From: Clostridiales bacterium
GTDB lineage: Bacteria > Bacillota > Clostridia > Christensenellales > Aristaeellaceae
NCBI GenBank assembly: GCA_004555155.1
Contig: SFJH01000004.1
Coordinates: 37,311 to 101,310, forward strand
Direction: 5' to 3'
Length of the DNA stretch: 64,000 nucleotides
Shown here: positions 45,127 through 54,018 of the stretch, in pieces
Layout: each line of letters opens with the position of its first letter
Position numbering within the stretch: position 1 is the stretch's first letter
Translations under genes and position numbers: made by a program
The notes under the pieces: generated by a model
Database searches by the model: none
What the model was told of the DNA's origin: nothing
The model's input: the letters and a program-made list of their open reading frames with translations, nothing else

Positions 45127-45993
45127 TCAATCCAGCGCGCGTAGCTCTTCAAACTCGCCGCCGTGCTTTTCGTATTCGTAGATCTTGGCGTCCACCAGCA
45201 TGCGGTACCAGAGGCATTCGAAGTAATGGAACAGGAAGCCCTCCCTGCCGTCCAGGAAGCCCAGGCGGAAGATGTAGTTGTAGAGGAACCACAGCCAGGC
45301 GCGCAGGAACTTCGGCGCGCGATAGTACAGTCCGAATTTCTTCTTGCGCCGGGACTGGATGTAGGGATCGGCCTGGATGTCGGTGGACGCGCCGCGGGTG
45401 AAGGCGATGTAGTCCTGCATCTCGCGGGTGGCGTACCAGTTGTAGCGGCGGATGTAGTTGTCCAGATCCTTGAAGTCGTAGTGCAGGAAGCGCTCCTTCA
45501 GGCTGACGTTGCGGCCGGAGGAGAGAACCGAATGGGGATCGCGCTTGCGGTCCTCCAGACGGCCGATTCCGCGCTTGAACAGCATCATCTTGCGCTTCTT
45601 ACGGATGCCGTGCAGAATGGGTCGGCCGAGGAAGTAGAACACCGCCTCCATGGTGATGCCGTTCAGGTCGCCGTGCAACGCCTCGTCGCTGGAGAGGAGC
45701 GATTCGGCCTCGGCGATCAGCGCGGGGGTCAGGCGCTCGTCGGCGTCCAGGCGCAGGATCCAGTCGGTGTCGATGCCGGCGTTGTCGATGGCCCAGTTGA
45801 ACTGGGCGGCGTAATAGGTGAACTCGTGCACCAGCACGTCCGCGCCGTGCTCGCGGGCGATCTCCACCGTGCGGTCGGCGCTGCCGCAGTCCACCACCAC
45901 CGCGCGCTGTGCGAATCCCCTGATGGATTTCAGACAATCGCCGAGGTTCTTTTCCTCGTTTCGGGTCAATACAATCGCGGTTACGCTTGCCAT
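45127..45993 (-). CDS. Glycosyltransferase family 2
   Basis: The 288-residue GT-A enzyme begins MASVTAIVLTRNEEKNLGDC, followed by VVDCGSADRT and the metal-binding DADERL (DxD). The C-terminal third is Arg/Lys- and aromatic-rich, as in membrane-associated members such as WaaE-like enzymes. It forms a two-gene operon with the GT4-like gene. GAGGAG precedes the ATG. The acceptor is unknown. Confidence 0.9.
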   Translation of the reverse strand: MASVTAIVLTRNEEKNLGDCLKSIRGFAQRAVVVDCGSADRTVEIAREHGADVLVHEFTYYAAQFNWAIDNAGIDTDWILRLDADERLTPALIAEAESLLSSDEALHGDLNGITMEAVFYFLGRPILHGIRKKRKMMLFKRGIGRLEDRKRDPHSVLSSGRNVSLKERFLHYDFKDLDNYIRRYNWYATREMQDYIAFTRGASTDIQADPYIQSRRKKKFGLYYRAPKFLRAWLWFLYNYIFRLGFLDGREGFLFHYFECLWYRMLVDAKIYEYEKHGGEFEELRALD

Positions 45994-46054
45994 AGAGCTC
46001 CTCCTTGATTCCCGGCACGGCCGCCGGACAGAACATCACATTATTATACACAGT

Positions 46055-46083
46055 ATTATACATGAATTCCGCGCCTGCGGCAA
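46055..46083 (-). promoter_or_regulatory. Promoter of the glycosyltransferase pair
   Basis: Minus strand TTGCCG (46078-46083), 17 bases, TATAAT (46055-46060). A second TATAAT lies 14 bases further on. Confidence 0.65.
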
Positions 46084-46185
46084 GAGAATGTTTGATTTCG
46101 GATGCTGCGGTGAAAGGAAATTGTGAAAACCGAACAAAACCGCCTGCGCGGGAGAAATCGTCGGCAAAATTCATCAAAAATACCC

Positions 46186-46214
46186 TTGAGTGTTGGAATC
46201 AAAAGTGTTATATT
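46186..46214 (+). promoter_or_regulatory. Promoter of potABCD
   Basis: TTGAGT (46186-46191), 17 bases, TATATT (46209-46214), 49 bases before potA. Confidence 0.65.
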
Positions 46215-46263
46215 AAACATAATCTGTCGGCCGTATCAAAACGGCTGGGCGTATGGAAAGGAA

Positions 46264-47346
46264 ATGAGCGCGATGGGCGAGAATGTGCTGCTGAGACTGT
46301 CCGGTCTGGAAAAATCCTTTGAGGGAACGAAGATCCTGCGGGGCATTTCGCTGGAGATCCAGGCGGGCGAGTTCGTCACCCTGCTGGGCCCCTCCGGCTG
46401 CGGCAAGACCACCACGCTGCGCATCATCGCGGGGCTTCTGGAGCCGGACGCCGGCACGGTCATGCTGGACGGAAAGGACATCACCCGTCTCGCGCCGGAA
46501 AAGCGCGATGTGAACACCGTGTTTCAGAACTACGCGCTGTTTCCCCATATGAACGTGGAGCGCAACATCTCCTACGGACTGCGCGTGCGGGGCATGAAAA
46601 AGCCGGAATGGCAGAAAAAGGTGGCGGAGATGCTCCGGCTGGTGCAGCTGGAGGGCTATGAGAAGCGCATGCCCGCGCAGCTGTCCGGCGGACAGCGTCA
46701 GCGCGTGGCCATCGCCCGGGCGGTGGTGCTCAATCCGAGGCTGTTGCTGCTGGACGAGCCGCTGGGCGCGCTGGATCTGAAGCTGCGCCAGCAGATGCAG
46801 CAGGAGCTGAAGGATATCCAGAAGCGTTTGGGCATCGCCTTCGTGTACATCACGCACGATCAGGAGGAAGCGCTGAACATGTCCGACCGCATCGCAATCA
46901 TGCACGACGGGCAGTTTGAGCAGATCGGCTCTCCCGAGGAGATCTACGAGCATCCGCAGACCCGCTTCGCCGCAGGCTTTATCGGTCAGACGAACCTGAT
47001 CGAGGCGAAGGTGGTCGAGGCGGGCGCGGACGGTCTGACGCTGGAGTACAACGGCGTGCGCTTCCCCGCGCGCAGGGCGGACTTCGGCGCGAAGGCTGGC
47101 GACGAGGTGGCGCTGAGCCTGCGCACCGAGCGCGTCGGCTTCGCCCGAAAGCCCATCGCGGAGTGCGCGCTGCCCGGCGTGCTGAAGTCGCGCCACTATG
47201 CCGGCGGCTCCATGCGCGCCATCATCCGCCTGGACAGCGGGCGCGAGGTGCTGGCGCTGTGCCAGTCCGCCGAGCGCGCGCAGGGCGAAGCCGGCGAGCG
47301 CGTGTTCCTCTGCTGGAACCGCGACGAAGCGCCGGTGGTGCGATGA
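46264..47346 (+). CDS. potA: Spermidine/putrescine ABC transporter ATPase
   Basis: The 360-residue ATPase has Walker A GPSGCGKTT, the signature LSGGQRQRV, Walker B LLLDEPLGALD and a C-terminal TOBE domain. These are typical of PotA. I use the ATG at 46264 (MSAMGENV); the ATG three codons on is also possible. It energises import of polyamines through PotBC. It is the first gene of a complete four-gene operon. Confidence 0.92.
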   Translation: MSAMGENVLLRLSGLEKSFEGTKILRGISLEIQAGEFVTLLGPSGCGKTTTLRIIAGLLEPDAGTVMLDGKDITRLAPEKRDVNTVFQNYALFPHMNVERNISYGLRVRGMKKPEWQKKVAEMLRLVQLEGYEKRMPAQLSGGQRQRVAIARAVVLNPRLLLLDEPLGALDLKLRQQMQQELKDIQKRLGIAFVYITHDQEEALNMSDRIAIMHDGQFEQIGSPEEIYEHPQTRFAAGFIGQTNLIEAKVVEAGADGLTLEYNGVRFPARRADFGAKAGDEVALSLRTERVGFARKPIAECALPGVLKSRHYAGGSMRAIIRLDSGREVLALCQSAERAQGEAGERVFLCWNRDEAPVVR

Positions 47347-47360
47347 CGGGAGGAAGTCAA

Positions 47361-48248
47361 ATGCAGGAAGAATACCGTGAAGAGCCGAGGGGCGGGAGAG
47401 GGGACAGAGCGTCCTTTCTGCTCTCAACGCCGCTGATTGTCTGGACGCTGCTGTTTGTGGGCGCGACGATCGTCTATATCCTCGTGCTGAGCTTTCTCAA
47501 GCGCGATCCCGACGGCTTCGGCGTGACGGGCGAGTTTACTTTGGAGAACTATGCCAGACTGCTGGACGCGAATTACGCAAAGGTCTTCTGGAATACGATT
47601 GTGCTGGGCTTCAAGACCACGATTCTGTGCGTGCTGCTGGGATATCCCTTCGGATATTTCATGGGGCGGGCGTCGAAGAAGTGGCGCACGATCCTGATGC
47701 TGCTGGTGATCGTGCCGTTTTGGACGAACGCGCTGATCCGCGTGTACGGATGGCGGATTCTGCTGGTGGGCAACGGCCCGATCAATTCCGTGCTGATGGC
47801 GCTGGGACTGATCGAAAAGCCGCTGAAGCTGCTGAACACCTCGGGCGCAATGCTGCTGGGCATGGTATACGCGCTGCTGCCGTTCATGATTCTGCCCACC
47901 TACACCAGCGTGGAGAAGATGGACTGGTCGCTGGTGGACGCGGGTCGGGACATGGGCGCGCATCCGTTCAAGGTGTTTCTGACGGTCACGCTGCCGCTGA
48001 CGGCGCCGGGGCTGCTGACGGGCTGCGTGCTGGTGTTCGTGCCCAGTCTGGCGCTGTTTTTCATGGCGGATCTGCTGGGCGGGCCCAGCGATCTGGTGAT
48101 CGGCAATCTGGTGAACGACCAGCTGCTGAAGAGCCGGGACTGGCCCTTCGCCGCGGCGCTCTCGGTGGTGCTGCTGGCGATTACGTGTCTGATCATGGCG
48201 GTCTATCGCCGACTGGGCGGAAAGTCCAGCGACATGGCGATGTTCTGA
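47361..48248 (+). CDS. potB: Spermidine/putrescine ABC transporter permease PotB
   Basis: The ATG at 47361 (MQEEYREE) follows GGGAGG by seven bases and is preferred over the ATG at 47343 that overlaps the potA stop. The 295-residue protein has six helices and the coupling motif region LVDAGRDMGAHPFKVFLTVTLP. It pairs with PotC. Confidence 0.92.
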   Translation: MQEEYREEPRGGRGDRASFLLSTPLIVWTLLFVGATIVYILVLSFLKRDPDGFGVTGEFTLENYARLLDANYAKVFWNTIVLGFKTTILCVLLGYPFGYFMGRASKKWRTILMLLVIVPFWTNALIRVYGWRILLVGNGPINSVLMALGLIEKPLKLLNTSGAMLLGMVYALLPFMILPTYTSVEKMDWSLVDAGRDMGAHPFKVFLTVTLPLTAPGLLTGCVLVFVPSLALFFMADLLGGPSDLVIGNLVNDQLLKSRDWPFAAALSVVLLAITCLIMAVYRRLGGKSSDMAMF

Positions 48249-48264
48249 CGGGAGGCGGTCTGAG

Positions 48265-49059
48265 ATGAACAGGAAACGCAAATCCCCGTGGGCGCCGCTG
48301 TATCTGACGCTGGTGCTGATTCTTTTGTATCTGCCGATCGTGGTGGTGGTGCTGTATTCGTTCAACGCGAACGCCAGCCGCTATCCCAACGAGTTTACCG
48401 GGTTTTCCCTCCAATATTACAAGGCGCTGTTCAGGGACACGAAGGGTCTGCTGCGCGCGCTGAAGACGAGTCTGATTCTGGCCGCGTGCAGCTGCGGCGC
48501 GTCGATGGTGATCGGCACGCTGGGCGCGGTGGGCATGGCCCGCCGGAAGTTCCGGGGTCAGGGCGCGCTGGAGACGCTGGCGATTCTGCCGATCATGGTG
48601 CCGGAGATCATTCTGGGCATGGCGTTTCTGGCGGTGTTCACGGCGGTGGGACTGAAGTTCGGCATGCTGACGCTGACGCTGGCCCATGTGACGTTCTGCA
48701 CGCCGTACATCTTCATCATCGTGAAGGGGCGGCTGGCGGGCATGGATCCGTCGCTGGCGGAGGCCAGCCGGGATCTGGGCGCGACGCCGGTGCGGACGTT
48801 CTTTGAGATCACGCTGCCGCTGATCCTGCCGGGCGTGCTCTCCGGCGTGATGCTGGCGTTCGCCATGAGTCTGGACGACTTCGTGATCAGCTTCTTCGTC
48901 ACCGGCGCGACCACCACGACGCTGCCGCTGAAGATCTATTCGTCGGTGAAGACGGGTGTGTCGCTGCAGGTGAACGCGCTGTGCACGCTGATGCTGGTGT
49001 TCGTGGCCGTCGTGATGGCGGTGAAGACGCTGGTGGTCGACCGCCGCAAAAATCAGTGA
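48265..49059 (+). CDS. potC: Spermidine/putrescine ABC transporter permease PotC
   Basis: The 264-residue protein has six helices and the EAA-type segment LAEASRDLGATPVRTFFEITLP, and the PotC-typical LDDFVISFF. It starts 16 bases after potB behind GGGAGG. Confidence 0.93.
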   Translation: MNRKRKSPWAPLYLTLVLILLYLPIVVVVLYSFNANASRYPNEFTGFSLQYYKALFRDTKGLLRALKTSLILAACSCGASMVIGTLGAVGMARRKFRGQGALETLAILPIMVPEIILGMAFLAVFTAVGLKFGMLTLTLAHVTFCTPYIFIIVKGRLAGMDPSLAEASRDLGATPVRTFFEITLPLILPGVLSGVMLAFAMSLDDFVISFFVTGATTTTLPLKIYSSVKTGVSLQVNALCTLMLVFVAVVMAVKTLVVDRRKNQ

Positions 49060-49107
49060 TTCGCCGGACTCCGGCTGATCATAAATCTACCACGAGGGGG
49101 ATTGTAC

Positions 49108-50151
49108 ATGAAAAGGTTTTTCGCTGTTCTGCTGGTTGCCGCGATGCTGCTGTGCATGGGCGTGACCGCGCTGGCCGAGGAGGAAAAGGTGATCAACATC
49201 TTCACCTGGGAAGGCTACTTCGATGAGAATACGCTGGCCCGGTTCACCGAGGAGACCGGCATCCAGGTCAATTTCCAGACCTTTGCCAGCAACGAGGAGA
49301 TGCTGCTGAAGCTGCAGTCCAACGGCGGCTCCGAGTACGACATCGTGCTGGCCAGCGACTACGCCATCAGCGCCGCCGGCAAGGAAGGTCTGCTGCTGCC
49401 GCTGGACAAGTCCAAGCTGAGCAACTGGGAGAATCTGAATCCCGACTATCTGAATCAGTACTTTGATCCTCAGAACGTGTACTCCGTGCCCTATGCCGCC
49501 GGTTCGCCGATGATCGTGTATGATCCCGCCCAGGTTGAGGGCGAGATCACGGCGTTCTCCGATCTGTGGGACGAGCAGTTCGCCGACGGTCTGTGGCTCA
49601 TCGACGACGCCCGCGTCATGACCGGCGAGGTGCTGAAGTCTCTGGGCTATTCCTACAACACCACCGACGAGGCTCAGCTGGCCGAAGCCGCCGCGAAGCT
49701 GGAAGAACTGAAGCCCAACATCCGCGTGCTGGAGTACGACATGAGCTACAACTACCTGCTGGCGGGCGAGGTCAAGGCGGCGTATCTGTTCACGCCTTAC
49801 GTGGTCAACGCGCTGTTGGAGAACCCCGATCTGGTGGCAGTCTATCCGTCCGAGGGCATCGGTTTCGGCATCGACAGCATTGTGATCCCGGTGAACGCGC
49901 CCCATCCGGACAACGCGCACCAGTTCATCAACTTCTATCTCCAGGGGGATGTGGCCGCAGCGGTTGCCGAGTGGCAGCGGTACATCAATCCCAACCAGGC
50001 CGCCAACGATCTGATCGATCCCGATTTCGCTGCCATGACGCCCTTCAACATCCCCGCCGACCTGCTGGCGACCAAGGAATACGTTGAAGACCTCGGCGAA
50101 AACGAGTCCCTCTTCCAGGACATTTGGACCGCCTTCAAACTGGCAAACTGA
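49108..50151 (+). CDS. potD: Spermidine/putrescine-binding protein
   Basis: The ATG at 49108 (MKRFFAVLLVAAML) gives 347 residues with a signal peptide ending near ALA. A Cys at residue 16 is not in a good lipobox. The mature part starts INIFTWEGYFDENTL, typical of PotD, and contains the polyamine-site segments SDYAISAAGKEG and FTPYVVNALL. Its stop codon lies inside the first copy of a 32-bp tandem duplication. Confidence 0.92.
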   Translation: MKRFFAVLLVAAMLLCMGVTALAEEEKVINIFTWEGYFDENTLARFTEETGIQVNFQTFASNEEMLLKLQSNGGSEYDIVLASDYAISAAGKEGLLLPLDKSKLSNWENLNPDYLNQYFDPQNVYSVPYAAGSPMIVYDPAQVEGEITAFSDLWDEQFADGLWLIDDARVMTGEVLKSLGYSYNTTDEAQLAEAAAKLEELKPNIRVLEYDMSYNYLLAGEVKAAYLFTPYVVNALLENPDLVAVYPSEGIGFGIDSIVIPVNAPHPDNAHQFINFYLQGDVAAAVAEWQRYINPNQAANDLIDPDFAAMTPFNIPADLLATKEYVEDLGENESLFQDIWTAFKLAN

Positions 50152-50205
50152 GTTTGCATGCACTTGCTGCCGCGGCAAACTAAGTTTGCATCTACTTGCT
50201 GTCGC
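50142..50205 (+). repeat. 32-bp tandem duplication over the potD stop codon
   Basis: Two adjacent 32-base copies (50142-50173 and 50174-50205) begin GGCAAACT and match at about 28 positions. Each contains GCAAACTnAGTTTGC, a small palindrome. The gap 50152-50471 has no gene on the plus strand; it holds this repeat and the two hairpins that follow. Confidence 0.85.
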
Positions 50206-50216
50206 GTGGATGCGAC

Positions 50217-50251
50217 GGATTCTGTGCCGCCGTGGTGGCGGCGCAGAATCC
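50217..50251 (+). other. 15-bp hairpin downstream of potD
   Basis: GGATTCTGTGCCGCC (50217-50231) pairs with GGCGGCGCAGAATCC (50237-50251) with one G-U. No T-run follows. It could stabilise the pot mRNA 3' end. Confidence 0.6.
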
Positions 50252-50290
50252 TGCGTTGGAGCGCTGGATGATTCGCGGTATCGAAGCGAC

Positions 50291-50337
50291 GCCCTGACCG
50301 GCCATAGATCCGAGCCGGTCAGGGCTGCGTTTGTTTT
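50291..50337 (+). terminator. Terminator of potABCD
   Basis: GCCCTGACCGGC (50291-50302) pairs with GCCGGTCAGGGC (50314-50325), followed by TGCGTTTGTTTT. Confidence 0.8.
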
Positions 50338-50471
50338 GGGGAGGCTGGTACGCGGATTGGGGGAGAGTTCTGGGCATATAAAAAACGGAAGCGATGTGCT
50401 TCCGTTCGGAGACGCCGCGTCGGCGGCGAATTCAGCAGAGCGCCGGAAGTCTCGCGACTTCCCTTCTACGA

Positions 50472-50669
50472 TCAGAGAACCTGGCAGATGTAGGTTTCCT
50501 CAAGATCGTGCATGCCACAGAACCAGCGGAAATAGTCGGGGCGAACCTCGTGCTCGTCGGGCAGGCAGCGGAAGAACTCGTCCTCCGTATGGATGGTGTG
50601 AAGACCCAGACGGATATGGCTGAACAGGCTGATTCCGCGACGCTCCTTGTGATTTTCATTGCGCTTCAT
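50472..50669 (-). CDS. Small protein of unknown function (65 residues)
   Basis: I do not recognise this protein. The ATG at 50669 has a strong AAGGAGGAATTGACT leader (spacing about seven), which supports translation. The sequence starts MKRNENHKERRG, is basic at the N-terminus and then acidic and aromatic-rich (HTEDEFFRCLPDEH, DYFRWFCGMHD). It has three Cys and several His, with no membrane segment. A palindrome-embedded -10 element lies 33 bases upstream. It sits alone between potD and a Ca2+ ATPase gene. A metal- or redox-binding role is speculative. Confidence 0.6.
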   Translation of the reverse strand: MKRNENHKERRGISLFSHIRLGLHTIHTEDEFFRCLPDEHEVRPDYFRWFCGMHDLEETYICQVL

Positions 50670-50696
50670 AGTCAATTCCTCCTTTTCCTTTCTTCG

Positions 50697-50711
50697 AGGA
50701 TATTATATCCT
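50697..50711 (-). promoter_or_regulatory. Palindromic operator over a -10 element
   Basis: AGGATATTATATCCT is a perfect 7-1-7 palindrome. It contains TATAAT on the minus strand (50702-50707), placed upstream of the small protein gene. TTGACA lies too close to be its -35. A repressor-type operator is inferred. Confidence 0.5.
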
Positions 50712-50914
50712 GTCAAGGTAACGAAATCATAGGATAGAGATATGTTTTCAGGAAGCGACTGGTTAAAAGTGGAAACCCGCGTTTGACTGTTCGCACAGAA
50801 TCCAAATGCATCCTCACTGGAATCCTACTGAAAGTATTGAATCATAACTGATAGTTCTGCTGATTGAAACGGAAATATCCAGATATTGTCCAAATATGGA
50901 AAAGCACAAATCAA

Positions 50915-50947
50915 CGCCGCCGTGCATCGGAGAGATGAACGGCGGCG
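50915..50947 (-). terminator. Terminator of the P-type ATPase gene
   Basis: CGCCGCCGT (50915-50923) pairs with ACGGCGGCG (50939-50947). On the minus strand TTGATTTGTGCTTTT follows. The remaining gap 50712-50914 is AT-richer with no gene seen. Confidence 0.7.
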
Positions 50948-50962
50948 GATTGCATAAAGGGA

Positions 50963-53569
50963 CTAACGATGCCGGCCAGTCAGCTTCACAGCCTCCATGA
51001 CGAGCAGGGGAACGAGGATCAACGCCAGGCCGATCAGATAGAGTCGGGCCGGGAGATAGACCAGGCCGAAGGCGACGGACAGGGGGGTGAACAATACCAG
51101 CGCCACCAGCAGCATCGAAGCCAGCGCCGCCCAATTCAGCTTCCGGTTGGTGAACGGGCCGATGGCAAACAGCGAGCGGTCAGAGCGCATGTTGAACGCC
51201 TGAACAATCTGGCTCAGGGACAGCACCATGAACGTCAGCGTCTGTCCGCCGGCCTCCAGACCGGTGAAGCGTTCGCCGATCCAGTAGGCGATCAGCGAGA
51301 GCGCGCCGAACATCGCGCCCTGGAGCGCGATGCGCACGCCGTAGCCATGGGCGAAGAGGCTCTCGTTCTTCGGCTTGGGCTTCTGATCCATCACGTCAGG
51401 CTCCACCGGCTCCATGCCCAGCGCGATGGCCGGCATGCTGTCCGTGACCAGATTGATCCACAGCAGCTGCATGCTCAGCAGCGGAGAGCGCCGCCACAGC
51501 AGCATCGCCACAAAGACCGTGATGATCTCGCCGATGTTGGTGCCCAGCAGGAATCCGACCACCTTCTTGATGTTGGCGTAGATGCCGCGCCCCTCGCGCA
51601 CCGCGTCCACGATGGTGGCGAAGTTGTCGTCGGTGAGGGTCATGTCCGCCGCGCCCTTGGCCACGTCGGTGCCGGTGACGCCCATGGCGCAGCCGATGTC
51701 CGCGGCCTTCAGCGCGGGCGCGTCGTTCACGCCGTCGCCGGTCATGGAAACCACCTGGTCCTTGCGCTGCCAGGCCTTCACGATGCGGATCTTGTTCTCA
51801 GGGGACACGCGGGCGTAGACGGAGATCTTCTCGACCTCGGCGTCCAGCTCGGAATCGGTCATGGCGTCCAGCTGCGCGCCGGTGATGGCCCGGTCGCCCG
51901 ATTCCATGATGCCCAGCGCTTTCGCGATGGCCGACGCAGTGACCACGTGGTCGCCGGTGATCATCACGGGCTTGACGCCGGCGCGGCGGCAGAGCTTCAC
52001 CGCCTCGGCCGCTTCCGGGCGCGGCGGGTCGATCATGCCCACCAGTCCCCGCAGGGTCAGTCCGCATTCCAGCGATTGACTGGTCGGCTCAGCGGGAACC
52101 TCGTCGATCTCCTTGACGGCGATGGCCAGCACGCGCAGGGCGTTGTTGCTCATCTCGTCGTTGACGCGGCGCGCCGTTTCCAGATCGCCGGCCACGCACA
52201 GCTTCGACATCACGTCGAACGCGCCCTTCGTGATCACGATGTTCTTGCCGTCGATGCGGTTGACGGTGGTCATCAGCTTGCGGTCGGAATCAAAGGGCAG
52301 CTCGGCCAGGCGGGGCGATTCCGCGTTCAGCGCGTCCTTGGGCATGCCGGATTTGTGGGCGGCGAGGACGATGGCGGTTTCCGTGGGGTCGCCGATGTGC
52401 TGTTCGGAATCGCCCTGGAAGACCACGGAGCCGTCGCAGCAGAGCGTGCCGAAGCGCAGCAGCCGCCTGACCGAATCGGAATTGCGGTCGGAGAGATCGA
52501 CGGCGGCGCCCTCGCCGTCCACATACGCCTTCACCAGCGTCATGCGGTTCTGGGTGAGCGTGCCGGTCTTGTCCGAGCAGATGACGGACGCGCTGCCCAG
52601 CGTCTCCACGGCGGGCAGGCGGCGGACGATGGCGTTTTTCTTCACCATGCGCTGCACGCCGATGGACAGCACCACCGTGACGATGGCGGGCAGTCCCTCG
52701 GGAATCGCGGAGACCGCCAGCGAAACCGCCGTCATGAAGATCTCCATGACCGGAATGCCGTCCATCACGCCCACGACGAAGATGATCGCGCAGGCCGCCA
52801 GCGCCATGACGCCCAGATACTTGCCCAGCTGCGCCAGTCGCTTCTGGAGGGGCGTCTGCGTTTCCTCCTCGCTCTCCAGCAGGTCGGCGATTTTGCCCAT
52901 TTCGGTGTCCATGCCGGTGGCGGTGACGACGGCGGTCGCCGTGCCGTAGGTGATGGAGCAGCCGGAGAAGACCATCGTGGCGCGGTCGCCCAGCGGCGCG
53001 TCTTCCGCGATGACCGCGTCGGCGGCCTTTTCGGAGGGCACGGACTCGCCGGTCAGCGCGGACTCCTCGCTCTTGAGGCTCACGCTGCGGATCAGCCGCG
53101 CGTCGGCGGGCACGAAGTCGCCGGCCTCCAGGCGGATGATATCGCCGGGCACCAGCTCCGCCGCGTCGATGATCTGCTCCGCGCCGTCGCGGAGCACGCG
53201 GGCGTGGGGCGCGGACAGGCCCTTCAGCGCGTCCAGCGCCTTTTCCGCCTTGCTCTCCTGCATCACGCCGACGATGGCATTCAATATCACGATCAGCAGA
53301 ATCAGTACGGGTTCGAAGAACTCGCGGGGATTGCCCTCCGTGCAGGCGACGACAAAGGATACGGCAGCCGCCGCGATCAGGATCAGGATCATGGCGTCCT
53401 TGAACTGATCGAGGAAGCGCTGCGGCAATGTCCGCTGCTTTTTCTCGCGCAGACGGTTTTCACCGTGGCGGGCGCGCTTTTCGAGAACCTGCTGTCCGGT
53501 CAGACCGCGCTCCGCGTCGGACGAGAGGGCTCGGACGACTTCGTCGCTGGACAGATGATGAACATTCAC
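50963..53569 (-). CDS. Calcium-transporting P-type ATPase (PMCA/PacL-like)
   Basis: The 868-residue P2-type pump starts at a GTG at 53569 behind GGAGGG. It has an N-terminal cation-ATPase domain, the actuator motif LTGES, the M4 calcium-site motif PEGLP, the phosphorylation site DKTGTLTQN, and the hinge TGDGVNDAPALK. About ten membrane helices are predicted. These point to Ca2+ export; Mn2+ is possible. It is probably monocistronic, with its own promoter and terminator. Confidence 0.93.
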   Translation of the reverse strand: MNVHHLSSDEVVRALSSDAERGLTGQQVLEKRARHGENRLREKKQRTLPQRFLDQFKDAMILILIAAAAVSFVVACTEGNPREFFEPVLILLIVILNAIVGVMQESKAEKALDALKGLSAPHARVLRDGAEQIIDAAELVPGDIIRLEAGDFVPADARLIRSVSLKSEESALTGESVPSEKAADAVIAEDAPLGDRATMVFSGCSITYGTATAVVTATGMDTEMGKIADLLESEEETQTPLQKRLAQLGKYLGVMALAACAIIFVVGVMDGIPVMEIFMTAVSLAVSAIPEGLPAIVTVVLSIGVQRMVKKNAIVRRLPAVETLGSASVICSDKTGTLTQNRMTLVKAYVDGEGAAVDLSDRNSDSVRRLLRFGTLCCDGSVVFQGDSEQHIGDPTETAIVLAAHKSGMPKDALNAESPRLAELPFDSDRKLMTTVNRIDGKNIVITKGAFDVMSKLCVAGDLETARRVNDEMSNNALRVLAIAVKEIDEVPAEPTSQSLECGLTLRGLVGMIDPPRPEAAEAVKLCRRAGVKPVMITGDHVVTASAIAKALGIMESGDRAITGAQLDAMTDSELDAEVEKISVYARVSPENKIRIVKAWQRKDQVVSMTGDGVNDAPALKAADIGCAMGVTGTDVAKGAADMTLTDDNFATIVDAVREGRGIYANIKKVVGFLLGTNIGEIITVFVAMLLWRRSPLLSMQLLWINLVTDSMPAIALGMEPVEPDVMDQKPKPKNESLFAHGYGVRIALQGAMFGALSLIAYWIGERFTGLEAGGQTLTFMVLSLSQIVQAFNMRSDRSLFAIGPFTNRKLNWAALASMLLVALVLFTPLSVAFGLVYLPARLYLIGLALILVPLLVMEAVKLTGRHR

Positions 53570-53600
53570 ATTTTTTCCCTCCTTTGGAAAAGATTAAAGT

Positions 53601-53629
53601 ATTATAGCGCATCCTTGGAATATATGCAA
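53601..53629 (-). promoter_or_regulatory. Promoter of the P-type ATPase gene
   Basis: Minus strand TTGCAT (53624-53629), 17 bases, TATAAT (53601-53606), 31 bases before the GTG. Confidence 0.7.
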
Positions 53630-53724
53630 TCGGATCGCAGGTATTCTTTCTGTAAAATCCGACAAACATACGAAGGAAACGGAAAACGACGGTGTTAAGG
53701 TTTTGCGACAACCGCCGAATGCGA

Positions 53725-53753
53725 TTGACAGGCGGCGACAGGTATGGTAAGAT
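53725..53753 (+). promoter_or_regulatory. Strong promoter of mnmA
   Basis: TTGACA (53725-53730), 17 bases, TAAGAT (53748-53753) with an extended -10 TG. It leaves a leader of about 245 nt before mnmA. Confidence 0.75.
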
Positions 53754-53800
53754 GATGAAACAAAACATACCATTGAAATAGGAAAGAGGGACGGAATCTC

Positions 53801-54018
53801 ATGGATCGCAGCGCGCAGGCCAGGGGTCGGAAGTGTATGCGCATGGTGCAGGCCGGAGATTGCCGCACCGTGCGCCGCCGCATGGGATGATGGAGCGCGC
53901 GACGCGAGGAAAGATGATGAGCAATCTCTGGAAGCGGCAGGCTTCCATTTTTTGTGCAATGGAAAAATTTTTGTGCAATGAAGGAGAGGACGGTGGGCGC
54001 GGGCGATGGCGCGGGTGA
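53801..54018 (+). other. mnmA leader with two overlapping short ORFs
   Basis: The leader carries a 29-codon ORF (53801-53890, MDRSAQARGRKC start, GAGGG ten bases upstream). A 42-codon ORF then starts at 53890 on the overlapping ATG (MERATRGKMM) and runs past the mnmA start to 54018. A repeat TTTTTGTGCAATG occurs twice (about 53949-53980). Neither peptide is recognised; they may be regulatory uORFs or chance. Confidence 0.35.

Noticed and set aside
50142..50205. Attachment site or insertion-sequence end
   Set aside because: The 32-bp direct repeat is tandem with no integrase or transposase nearby; slippage duplication is simpler.
50969..53698. 909-codon plus-strand ORF opposite the P-type ATPase
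   Set aside because: It is the antisense frame of a clear P-ATPase, rich in His, Gln, Arg and Gly from high-GC codons, with no recognisable domain.
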